A stretch of DNA of 39,999 bases, from the NCBI RefSeq assembly GCF_006440735.1, contig NZ_VFUA01000060.1:1-39999 (forward strand), given 5' to 3'. Of this stretch, positions 22,333 through 30,700 are shown piece after piece. The DNA comes from Mesorhizobium sp. B2-7-1 (GTDB lineage: Bacteria; Pseudomonadota; Alphaproteobacteria; Rhizobiales; Rhizobiaceae). The translations under genes and the position numbers were made by a program. Under the pieces are notes generated by a model, which ran no database searches, was not told the origin of the DNA, and saw only the letters and a list, made by a program, of their open reading frames with translations. The first letter of the stretch is position 1, and each line of letters begins with the position of its first letter.

Positions 22333-23331
22333 TCACTGGGCTTGCCCATCCTGCGCTGTCTCGTCCTTGAAGTCGACCTTCGTTCCCGGCTTGACCATGG
22401 CGGCGAGGTCTTCGGCGTCCCAGTTGGTCATCCGGATACAGCCATGCGAGAAGGTGGTCCCGATCTTGCCCGGGTCGGGCGTGCCGTGGATGCCGTAGCT
22501 CTCGATCGAAAGGTCGATCCACACCGATCCGACGGGGTTGTTGGGTCCCTTGGCGATGGTGAAGGGGCGCTTGGTCTTCACCCCCTTGAAGGCGAATTTC
22601 GGATTATAGTGATAGGTCGGATTGTGCACCACGCGCTTGACCTCGGCCGCGCCGCTCGGCGCCGGTTTTTCCTCGCTGCCGATAGAGGCCGGGTAGACGG
22701 CAGTCGCCTTGCCCGACGCATCGAGGGCGCGCACCTGGCGGGATGCCTTGTCAACTTCGACGCTCACAATCTGTGAAGGAGGATCGCCGCGGCCGATATC
22801 GGGCACGACCAGGGTCGTGCCCGCCTTGCTGAATCCCGCGCGGAGGTTGAGCATCCTCAGCAATTGTTCGCTGACATGAAACCGCTCCGCCAGCTTCTCC
22901 CGCGCGTTGCGATAGCCGAGATGTTTCAGGCGGGCCATACTTTCCATGCGGGTGGGGATACGTCTGGTGAAGGGACCGCGCACATCCTTGGCCGTGACCT
23001 CGTATGTCGTCAGCACCGGGCCGGCGGACGTTGCTGCGAGCTTGTCCCAGGTCTCCCGTGTAAGCTTGCCGGCGGAAGGCAGTCCGTTCGCCGCCTGGAA
23101 GGCCGCGACAGCCTTGGTGAAGTTCTGTGAAACACGGCCGTCGATCAGGCCGGGCGAGAAGCGGGCGCGATCCAGAAGCACCTGCGCCTTGAGCAGCATC
23201 GGGCTGACGCCGCTGGGTTGGCCTTCGGCGAATTGAGCCTGGTTGACCGTATCCAGATCCAGCTTGGCTGCCCGCGCGACGCCGCACGCGAACGCGAGCG
23301 CCACTGCGACAACAACAAGGAACCTGACCAT
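22333..23331 (-). CDS. L,D-transpeptidase (YkuD) with peptidoglycan-binding domain
   Basis: This 332-residue exported enzyme makes 3-3 crosslinks or attaches proteins to peptidoglycan in the periplasm. It has a signal peptide, MVRFLVVVAVALAFACGVARA. A peptidoglycan-binding domain follows (LLKAQVLLDRARFSPGLIDG, then FQAANGLPSAGKLTRETWDK), and a LysM-like piece around RFHVSEQLLRMLNLRAGFSK. The YkuD catalytic domain carries IHGTPDPGKIGTTFSHGCIR, with the catalytic Cys in SHGCIRM. The start at 23331 is set by the signal peptide; the longer frame upstream is not coding. It is probably transcribed alone. Confidence 0.93.
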   Translation of the reverse strand: MVRFLVVVAVALAFACGVARAAKLDLDTVNQAQFAEGQPSGVSPMLLKAQVLLDRARFSPGLIDGRVSQNFTKAVAAFQAANGLPSAGKLTRETWDKLAATSAGPVLTTYEVTAKDVRGPFTRRIPTRMESMARLKHLGYRNAREKLAERFHVSEQLLRMLNLRAGFSKAGTTLVVPDIGRGDPPSQIVSVEVDKASRQVRALDASGKATAVYPASIGSEEKPAPSGAAEVKRVVHNPTYHYNPKFAFKGVKTKRPFTIAKGPNNPVGSVWIDLSIESYGIHGTPDPGKIGTTFSHGCIRMTNWDAEDLAAMVKPGTKVDFKDETAQDGQAQ

Positions 23332-23485
23332 CGAGATCGCTCCGGGACCGCGACAAAGATCTGTTCCTATGACGCGGCAGCTCCGATCTGGTTCCTGTCG
23401 AGGGAAATGCTTGAAGGTTGTCGCGGCGGTCTTGGCTGCAATTGCAACGAAAGGTGAGAGGCGGCGTTGGTCGCCGCCTCTCCAG

Positions 23486-23770
23486 TCAAGCATGCCGGGG
23501 CTGGGCCGTTCCCGTTGCGGGAGGCACTGCTGCGTCCTCGATGAGGATGTCCTTCCTGCGGGCAAAGGCGACGAAAACACCCCTTGCTGTTTCCGCATCG
23601 ACATCTCCAGCCAGGGCGGCCTTGCAGGCACGGATCGCAGCCTTCTGCTCGGGGCTGTTGCCGCACCAGTCGATGACGAATTGATAGGCGTCCACGACGG
23701 TGTTCAACTGACGCGGAAATCCCAGTCCTACCCAGACGCGGATTGGCTTTTCGAACGGTTTTGCGAGCAT
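23486..23770 (-). CDS. DUF982 domain protein
   Basis: This 94-residue soluble protein belongs to DUF982, a family expanded in rhizobia with no known role. It shows the typical layout: FEKPIRVWVGLGFPRQLNTV, AYQFVIDWCGN, AAIRACKAALAGDVDAETAR and FVAFARRKDILIED. It lies 27 bases downstream of a second DUF982 gene and probably shares its transcript. Confidence 0.9.
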   Translation of the reverse strand: MLAKPFEKPIRVWVGLGFPRQLNTVVDAYQFVIDWCGNSPEQKAAIRACKAALAGDVDAETARGVFVAFARRKDILIEDAAVPPATGTAQPRHA

Positions 23771-23797
23771 AGCGAACTTCCTCGATCCGCGACGACG

Positions 23798-24100
23798 CTA
23801 GGCGCTGAGCCCGCCGCCTTTGCCGCCTTTGCCGATCATCCAGGGCAGGGCGGTGCTCACCTCTTCCTGGATTTTGGCGGATTTCGCGAAACCGCAAAAT
23901 GCCTCTCTGGCGGCGGTCAGCGGAAACCCGCTGTCGAATGCCCGCCGGCAGGCGCGCAGCGCCGTTTCATAGATCGGCCCACGCCTGTTCTTGGGCCATT
24001 CATAGAGAAATTCCAGGGCGTCTTCGAGGCAAGCGATTTCCTGGATGAGGCTGTTCCCGCTCTTGACGAAAACAGGGCTGTCGAACATCCGATCGTTCAT
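23798..24100 (-). CDS. DUF982 domain protein, upstream paralogue
   Basis: This 100-residue protein is a second DUF982 member, aligned with its neighbour through FDSPVFVKSGNSLIQEIACL, ALEFLYEWPKNRRGPIYETA and LRACRRAFDSGFPLTAAREA. The two differ considerably, so the duplication is old. The start at 24100 follows GGAGGATCTT. A 13-bp palindrome, GACCGCGGCGGTC, lies at 24146-24158 in its upstream region. The roughly 200 bases between it and the zinc-ribbon gene show nothing else. Confidence 0.9.
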   Translation of the reverse strand: MNDRMFDSPVFVKSGNSLIQEIACLEDALEFLYEWPKNRRGPIYETALRACRRAFDSGFPLTAAREAFCGFAKSAKIQEEVSTALPWMIGKGGKGGGLSA

Positions 24101-24298
24101 AAGATCCTCCAAGTCGAACGAACAATTTGAGTTTGAAGGGGCGGAGACCGCGGCGGTCCGCGCCCTGGCTGCGATATGGGTTTATGAGTTTGAGCCGTCA
24201 AGGACTTGGTGGATGTGGCCATGTCCTGCTGGCAAGCCCAATGTTCTGCGCGCCGTTTGGTCGATCAGGCGACACGCAAGCCGTCGTCGTCGGCCTTC

Positions 24299-24526
24299 TC
24301 AGCGACTGGAATTGAGCTTCTGTATTCGCCCCTTATCCAGCCGGAACACGCCGTTCGTACCGCCTTGCTGCTCGAAATCGGTTTGAAGCTCGTCCCACGT
24401 ACCGAGATATTCGCCGCACTCGGCGCAATGGATCGCTGTTGCGGGTTGAGCACCGGTCGGGATCTGCAGACGGATGGTGCCGCAAAACGGGCATTCCAGT
24501 TTGTGGTCTAGATATTCGCCAGCCAT
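24299..24526 (-). CDS. Small zinc-ribbon protein
   Basis: This roughly 75-residue protein has two CxxC-type pairs, ECPFCGTIRLQIP and AIHCAECGEYLGTW, spaced as a zinc ribbon, followed by an acidic and a basic tail. It should bind one zinc and may contact nucleic acid or protein. The start is taken at MAGEYLDHKLE (24526); MLRKMAGEY at 24538 is an alternative. It lies between the LysR gene and the DUF982 pair on the same strand. The function is unknown. Confidence 0.72.
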   Translation of the reverse strand: MAGEYLDHKLECPFCGTIRLQIPTGAQPATAIHCAECGEYLGTWDELQTDFEQQGGTNGVFRLDKGRIQKLNSSR

Positions 24527-24627
24527 TTTGCGGAGCATCGCGCAATCGGGACGTCTTCGCAAGCAGGGGATTTTCGATGAGCTTTGCTTCGGCCGGCTCG
24601 ATTATCTGCCCAGCCGAGAGCCCTCTG

Positions 24628-25515
24628 TTAAAGCGGCCCAATCTCGCCAAACAGCCAATCCCGAAACGCCTTCACCTTGCGCTGGCGGATCGCTTCCGGC
24701 GGGTAGACCAGATAGAAGCTGGAGACCGCCTTCAGCGCGTGGTCGAAAGGCCGCACCAGCCGCCCCGTTGCGAGGTCTGCCGAGACCAACATGGTGCGGC
24801 CGAGCACCACGCCTTCGCCCTGCACGGCCGATTCCACCGCGAATGTGGCGGAATCGAAGGTGAGGCCGCTGTTCGGGTCGACGCCCTCGACGCCGGCGCT
24901 GGCCAGCCACGCGGCCCAGTCGATGCGGTAGCCGTCGCGGATCAGCGTGTGGTGCTTGAGGTCTTGCGGCGTCTTCAGTGGATGCGGCCCCTCCAGAAGC
25001 TTCGGGCTGCAGACGGGAAACACTTCCTCGCCGGTAAGGAACTCGGAGGTCAGTCCGTGATAGTGGCCGGCGCCATAGCGGATGGCGACGTCGATGCCGT
25101 CGCCACGGAAATTGGTCAGCCTGCCCGTGGTCGAGACGCGCACGTCGATATCGCCATGCGCGCGGTGAAAACGGTAGAGCCTCGGCACCAGCCACTTTCC
25201 GGCAAAGCCGTCAGAAGTGCTGACGTTGAGCGTCGAGCCGGAATGGCGCGAGGTCGCGGTTTGCGTCGCCAGCGCGAGCTGGTCGAGGGCCTCGCGCACG
25301 GCAACCGCATAGGGCTCGCCGACAGGGGTGAGCCGCACCGAGCGCGTTGCGCGTTCGAAGAGCTGCACGCCGAGCTGCTCCTCCAGATGCTTTATCGCCC
25401 GGCTGACGGCGCCATGCGTGAGATTGAGCTCGTCCGCGGCCCTGGAAAAGTTCAGGTGGCGAGCGGCGGCCTCGAAGGCCGGGAGGGCATTGAGCGGCGG
25501 CAGTCTGCGGGTCAT
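24628..25515 (-). CDS. LysR-family regulator (GcvA-like)
   Basis: This 295-residue regulator begins MTRRLPPLNALPAFEAAARH, the GcvA-type LysR start. The helix-turn-helix NFSRAADELNLTHGAVSRAI and wing QLGVQLFERATRSVRLTPVG follow, then a periplasmic-binding-protein-like effector domain from about residue 90. The start is at 25515; the upstream frame includes promoter DNA. It is divergent from a VOC-SDR gene pair and probably controls it. A candidate site lies in the gap. The effector is unknown. Confidence 0.93.
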   Translation of the reverse strand: MTRRLPPLNALPAFEAAARHLNFSRAADELNLTHGAVSRAIKHLEEQLGVQLFERATRSVRLTPVGEPYAVAVREALDQLALATQTATSRHSGSTLNVSTSDGFAGKWLVPRLYRFHRAHGDIDVRVSTTGRLTNFRGDGIDVAIRYGAGHYHGLTSEFLTGEEVFPVCSPKLLEGPHPLKTPQDLKHHTLIRDGYRIDWAAWLASAGVEGVDPNSGLTFDSATFAVESAVQGEGVVLGRTMLVSADLATGRLVRPFDHALKAVSSFYLVYPPEAIRQRKVKAFRDWLFGEIGPL

Positions 25516-25553
25516 GGCGAGAGCGATCTGTGAGTTATGGTAACAAATTCTTG

Positions 25554-25568
25554 CCAAACTTTGGTTTG
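25554..25568. promoter_or_regulatory. Candidate LysR-type operator in the divergent gap
   Basis: CCAAACTTTGG (25554-25564) is an 11-bp palindrome with a central C. It overlaps CAAAC (25555-25559) facing GTTTG (25564-25568). It lies about 40 bases from the LysR start and 75 bases from the VOC gene start, in an unusually AT-rich stretch. The role is inferred from position. Confidence 0.4.
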
Positions 25569-25642
25569 TCCGTCGAGCTTTTTCCAGCCAAAAATCCTCA
25601 CAGAATTTGTGATCAACGCTCACTCAAACCTGCGAGGACGCC

Positions 25643-26104
25643 ATGGCTACCGTTCATCCCTTCCTGTGGTTCAACCTGGACGCCGAAGCCGCGCGCGACT
25701 TCTATCTCTCGGTCTTCAAGAACAGCCGGGCGCTCGGCTCGATCGAGTTCACCGACAAGCCGCACGCGATCTTCGACTTTGAGCTCGAAGGCCAGCGCTT
25801 CACCGCTTTGAACGCTGGCGGGGTGCCGCCCTTCAACGAGCGCATCTCGCTCTACATCGAGACCGAAGACCAGGCCGAGACCGACTATTTCTGGAGCGCG
25901 CTCACCGCCGGCGGCGGCTCGGAACAGCCCTGCGGCTGGCTGAAGGACAAGTTCGGCGTCTACTGGCAGGTCATTCCCAGTAAAGCCTTGCGGCTGATGA
26001 ACGACCCTGACCGCGCGAAGGCCGGCCGGGCGCGCCAGGCGATGTATTCGATGAAGAAGATCATCCTCGCCGACATCGAAGCGGCCCATGCCGGCCGCGC
26101 CTGA
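25643..26104 (+). CDS. VOC-family protein, PhnB/3-dmu-9_3-mt type
   Basis: This 153-residue protein starts MATVHPFLWFNLDAEAARDF, then YLSVFKNSRALGSIEF and HAIFDFELEGQRFTALN, the pattern of PhnB-like (3-demethylubiquinone methyltransferase-like) VOC proteins. CGWLKDKFGVYWQVIP is the conserved end of the fold. The substrate is unknown. GAGGACGCC precedes the start. An SDR gene follows after 35 bases, so the two probably form an operon opposite the LysR gene. Confidence 0.92.
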   Translation: MATVHPFLWFNLDAEAARDFYLSVFKNSRALGSIEFTDKPHAIFDFELEGQRFTALNAGGVPPFNERISLYIETEDQAETDYFWSALTAGGGSEQPCGWLKDKFGVYWQVIPSKALRLMNDPDRAKAGRARQAMYSMKKIILADIEAAHAGRA

Positions 26105-26139
26105 TTTCGAAACCCATCACGGAAAGACGGAGAAGACCC

Positions 26140-26871
26140 ATGAGCAGTATCACGGGAAAGAAGATCATTGTCGTCGGCGGCAGTTCCGGCATCGGCTTCG
26201 GCGTCGCGGCCGCCGCACTTGAAAGGGGCGCGGAAGTGGTGATTGCCGGCCGCTCCAGCGACAGGCTGAAGGCCGCCGAAATACGGCTCGCCGAGGCGGG
26301 ACGCGTGACGGGCATCGCCGCCGACATGGCCAACGAGGCGGACGTCGCTCGCCTGTTCGATGCGGTCGGCGCCTTCGATCATCTGGTGGCGACGGCCGGC
26401 ACGCCGCCACCCAACGATCCGATCGGCGAGACCGACATGGATTTCGTGCGCGGCTTCGTCGACGGCAAGCTGATCGGCGCGGTGATGCTCGCCAAGCACG
26501 CCGTGCGCACGCTGAACAAAGGTGGCTCGATGATCTTCACCTCCGGCATCAACAAGGACCGCCCGCCGGTCCCGGGCGGCTCGGTGGTCTCGGCGGTCGC
26601 CGGTTCCTTCAGCTATTTCGCCCGCGCGCTCGCGCTGGAGCTTGCGCCGACCCGCGTCAACATCGTCTCGCCCGGTTGGGTCGACACCGAGATGTGGGAC
26701 GAGATCGTCGGCGCGGCCAAGACGGGCTATTTCAATGAGATGGGCGCCCGCATCCCGGCCGGCAGGATCGCCAGGCCCGCCGACATCGCGCCGGCCTATC
26801 TCTATCTGATGCAGAACGCGTTCATGACCGGCGAGACCATCCACATCGACGGTGGGCAGCGGTTGGTGTGA
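26140..26871 (+). CDS. Atypical short-chain dehydrogenase lacking YxxxK
   Basis: This 243-residue SDR has an intact cofactor site, VGGSSGIGFG near residue 13, and the late IVSPGWVDTEMWDE and GETIHIDGGQRLV motifs. The usual catalytic YxxxK is not present: the region reads SVVSAVAGSFSYFARALALE, with neither the Tyr nor the Lys at the expected positions. The NNAG motif is replaced by ATAGTP. It may be a reductase with altered chemistry or a binding protein. GGAGAAG precedes the start. It is the second gene of the VOC-SDR operon. Confidence 0.85.
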   Translation: MSSITGKKIIVVGGSSGIGFGVAAAALERGAEVVIAGRSSDRLKAAEIRLAEAGRVTGIAADMANEADVARLFDAVGAFDHLVATAGTPPPNDPIGETDMDFVRGFVDGKLIGAVMLAKHAVRTLNKGGSMIFTSGINKDRPPVPGGSVVSAVAGSFSYFARALALELAPTRVNIVSPGWVDTEMWDEIVGAAKTGYFNEMGARIPAGRIARPADIAPAYLYLMQNAFMTGETIHIDGGQRLV

Positions 26872-27024
26872 GGGGGCAAGGCCGAACCTCTGTCTGAGGA
26901 TCCGGCCTCACTTGTGGCTGTCCGAGAGTCGCCGCCAGATCTTCGCCTAACATGGCGTTTCCCGCGAAACGCTAATATACATGACACCCGAATGAGCAAT
27001 GCCTCCGCCTCGCCGAGGAATGCC

Positions 27025-27357
27025 ATGCGAAGGGTCATCGTCGCCGCCATGTGCCTTGCCGCCGCGACAGGCGCCAACGCCCACGACTGGTACGAAAACA
27101 AGGTCGACCCGGTAACGAACCTCAAATGCTGCGGCGGCACCGATTGCCGCCCCATACCGGAGTCTTCGGTGCAGTCCACGGCCAATGGCGGCTACGTCTA
27201 TTTGCCCGATGGATTCAACATCCCGCGCGAACGCGTGCAGGAGTCACCGGACGGCCGATACCATATCTGCGAGAACAAATACGTCATCACCAACCAGCCC
27301 TATTTGCGCTGCTTCTTCGCGCCGCGCCTTAAAGTATCCCGGTTGCTCACGCAGTAA
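27025..27357 (+). CDS. Secreted cysteine-containing protein, unknown function
   Basis: This 110-residue protein has a Sec signal peptide, MRRVIVAAMCLAAATGANAH, followed by DWYENKVDPVTNLKCCGGTD and CRPIP. It contains five Cys in the mature part (CC, C, C, C), which suggests disulfides in the periplasm. Such small proteins with a CCGGxDCRP motif are common in rhizobia, but I know no function. GAGGAA precedes the ATG at 27025. Earlier in-frame ATGs would block the signal peptide. Confidence 0.8.
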   Translation: MRRVIVAAMCLAAATGANAHDWYENKVDPVTNLKCCGGTDCRPIPESSVQSTANGGYVYLPDGFNIPRERVQESPDGRYHICENKYVITNQPYLRCFFAPRLKVSRLLTQ

Positions 27358-27430
27358 CCGGTGGATTTTCGATTCCCGTCCGCACATCTTATCCTTGCAG
27401 GAAACCAAGCTTTAGCGCCTGAAAGCATAG

Positions 27431-27639
27431 TCTAGGCGTCTCGGTTTCCTGTTTGGCCTTAGCCTGTCGGTCCTGGCTGCGGTCACCGCAATCTGGATAG
27501 TCGCGTCCGGAGGTTCGACAGGAATGCGCTGTTCATGCTGTTGGTGTCGCTGATCGCGATCATCGTGTGGGCGGGACTGAAAACCGACACTATGACTCCA
27601 AAGTGCCACGACAACTCCATCGCTGTTATTTTAGACTAA
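27431..27639 (+). pseudogene. Frameshifted small membrane protein remnant
   Basis: One frame from 27431 reads LGFLFGLSLSVLAAVTAIWI then VAS. In the next frame a second hydrophobic helix follows, RNALFMLLVSLIAIIVWAGL, ending at a TAA at 27637-27639. Together they look like a two-helix membrane protein broken by a shift near 27505-27520. No start codon with a ribosome binding site is seen for the first part, so the 5' end may also be missing. The second part alone, from ATG 27535, could encode a 34-residue peptide. The family is unknown. Confidence 0.4.
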
Positions 27640-27799
27640 CGTAATATGTTGCCCGATTTCATCATGCCGGCGCGGAATATCCGGACCAGCCGCATGTCGA
27701 ACAAAAGTACTTGCCCGGCAATTGGGTCCCGCTAAAGAATGCAATCGTTGAATCTGTCCGATGCAAGGTCGGTCGGATACTGCGGGTGGAAATGGCAAG

Positions 27800-30700
27800 A
27801 TGAATGTCGGTTGTTTGCTGGCGGGGCGCGGCAGCGCCGGCCAAAAGATTGTCTTGGCCCTGCTGCTCAGTTCCACCAGCCAGGCCGCTTACGCCACGTG
27901 CTCGATGGTCAGCACGACGATCACCTGCGCCCCAGGCCCCGTCACCAACGACTTTGTGAGCAACATCGACGGCGTGACGTTCAATGTGCAGAGCGGCGCC
28001 GCTCTGGGCGTCGACCCGGCCCTTCCAACCGACGCGCTTACGCTCTCAGGCAATGGCATAACGCTTACGAACCAAGGTACCATCGATCCGCTGGCGGGTG
28101 GTCCAAGCAGTTCCGCCGAGGGCGGCGCGGTCCTCGGCAACAATACCCTCGGCGGCAACGCCATCATTGTCGACAACAAATCCGGCGGCGTCATCAACGG
28201 TCTCGCGAACAGCGCATCCACAAGTTTCGGCGGCCAAGCGCTTGTCGTGCAGAATGCCCGGGGCGGCACGACCTCGATAACCAACAGCGGCACCATCGGC
28301 ATGTCGGTGCTCGATGCGGGCACCGCGGACGATTCGGTGGCTGTCATAGTTTATGGCGGCGGCAACATCCAATTCACCAACAGCGGCACGATTACCGGCC
28401 GCGTCGTCTTCGGTGCCTCCGGGATCGGCGGAAACAGCTTCGTCAATGCCGGCACCGTCAATGGCAGCGTCTATCTCGGCGACACCGCGGCCTTCAACAC
28501 GTTCACAGCGGTGTCCGGGTCGAGCGTGACCAGCAATGGCAACGCCGCCGAGACCTCGGTCGCCGGCGTCGGGGAGGTCGCGGCGGCGGGAACGGGTGAT
28601 GCCGGAATAGGCACTGCCACCGCGCTCGTGCTGCAGAATTCGACGACCGGTCCGGGGTCTGGCACCGGAGGCGCGGTGACCACAATCAGCGCTTCGACCT
28701 ATCTGCATTTCGAACATCTGGAGATCAACAGCGGCACGTGGAACCTTCAGGGCGCCGTAACCAGCCATGACGCAACGATCAATGACGGCCTCGTCAATTT
28801 CGATAATGCCGGTGCATTCGGTAACAGTACCTTGACCGTGAATGGCGGCGCTATCGCCGCCTCGGTGGCCAATCTGAACCTTGCCAACGCCATCTCGTTA
28901 AGCAGCGGCACGCGTCTGACGCTGGCGGGAACCAATCCCTTCGAACTGAGCGGGATGATCACCGGCGGTGGCGGATTGACCATCAACGACACCGGCGTGG
29001 TGAAGCTGAGCGGCGCGAACCTCTTTGCCGGCGGCGTCAATCTGAACGCCGGCGGCATCATACTGGGCAATGCCGGCGCGTTGGGATCTGGCACGCTGAC
29101 CGTCGGTGGCAACGCTTCGCTCAACTCCACAGGGGCCTCTTTCAACGTCGCCAACAACATTGTTCTCAACGCCGGCAGCACGCTGACCCTGGCGGGCAAC
29201 AACGCGCTGGCCCTCAACGGGTCCCTGTCCGGCATCGGCAATCTGACCAAGAACGGCGCGGGAACTCTGACGCTCGGCGGAGCCAGCTCCTTTGCCGGCA
29301 CGTTCGACATCGCGGCCGGTACGGTGGCCATGGGCGGCGTCGGCAGCCTTTCGCAATCCATTGCCTTGAAGCTCAGCGGCCCGGGCGCCGGTCTCGACAT
29401 GTCCGCGGCCGATCAGACCATGGGCTCGCTCGCCGGCGCGGCGGGCACCAGCGTTACGCTCGGAAGCAAGACGCTTACCGTGGGCGGCCTGGGCACCGAC
29501 ACGGCGATGAATGGAACAATCGGCGGTGCCGGCAAACTGATCAAAACCGGCGGCGGGATCCTGACCTTGGGCGGCGCCAACACTTACGGCGGCGGCACGA
29601 CGATCCAGGCGGGCACGATCAAGCTTGGCTCTGGTGGGTTTATCGGCCCCGGCGCCCTCGACACCACCAATGCCGGCACCTTCGATCTTGGCGGTCACAG
29701 CCAGATCGTGGCGACGCTGGACGGCCTGACTGGCAGCCTTGTCACCAATTCGGCGGCGGGCGCCAGCTCGCTCTTGGTCTCCGGTTCAGGCACTTTCGGC
29801 GGCATTATCCAGAACGGCGCCGGCACAGTGGCGCTGACTAAGTCCGACTCCGGCACGCTGACGCTGAACGGCGTGAACACCTACAGCGGGCTGACGACGG
29901 TTTCGGCCGGCACGCTGATCGTCGGCGGCGACGGCCATTCCAGCGCCGCCATCGCCGGCAATGTTTCGGTCGGAAATGGTGGCACGCTCGGCGGCCACGG
30001 CACCGTCGGATCGACGGTTATCAATTCGGGCGGCACGTTGGCGCCGGGCGCTTCGATCGGCACCTTGACGGTCAATGGCGACCTGACCATAGCGGACGGC
30101 GCGACACTCGATTTCGAGTTCGGCGCACCGGGGGCCAACTTCAGCACGCCCGGCCAAAGCGACAGCGTCGACGTCACCGGCAACCTGTCGATAGGCAGCT
30201 CGACGCTCAAGGTCACAGACACCGGCGACATGGGGCCGGGCCTGTATAACCTCTTCACATGGGGCGGCACGCTGACCATCACCGGCGGCGGTTTTGCTCC
30301 ACCCGCCGGCGCTTCGATTCAGATTCTGACCGTCGACAAGAAGATCAACCTGATCAACACCGCCGGGTTGACGCTCAACTTCTGGAACGCCGATGGCCTG
30401 GCGAACAGCACCCAGCTTGGCGGCGGCAGTGGCACCTGGTCGCGCACCTCGCCGGTCTGGACGAATGCGAACGGCTCGGTCACTGCCCCGATGGCCCCGC
30501 AACCTGGCTTCGCTATTTTCGGCGGGGCCGCCGGCATGGTCAACGTAGATAATTTGGACGGAGCCGTCGCCGCGACCGGCATGCAGTTCGCCGCCGACGG
30601 CTATCGCCTGACGGGCGACCCGCTGAGCCTGGTGGCTGATGCCGATCATCCGGCGCCGGTGGAGATAAGGGTCGGCGACGGCAGCGCTGGCTCGGCGGCA

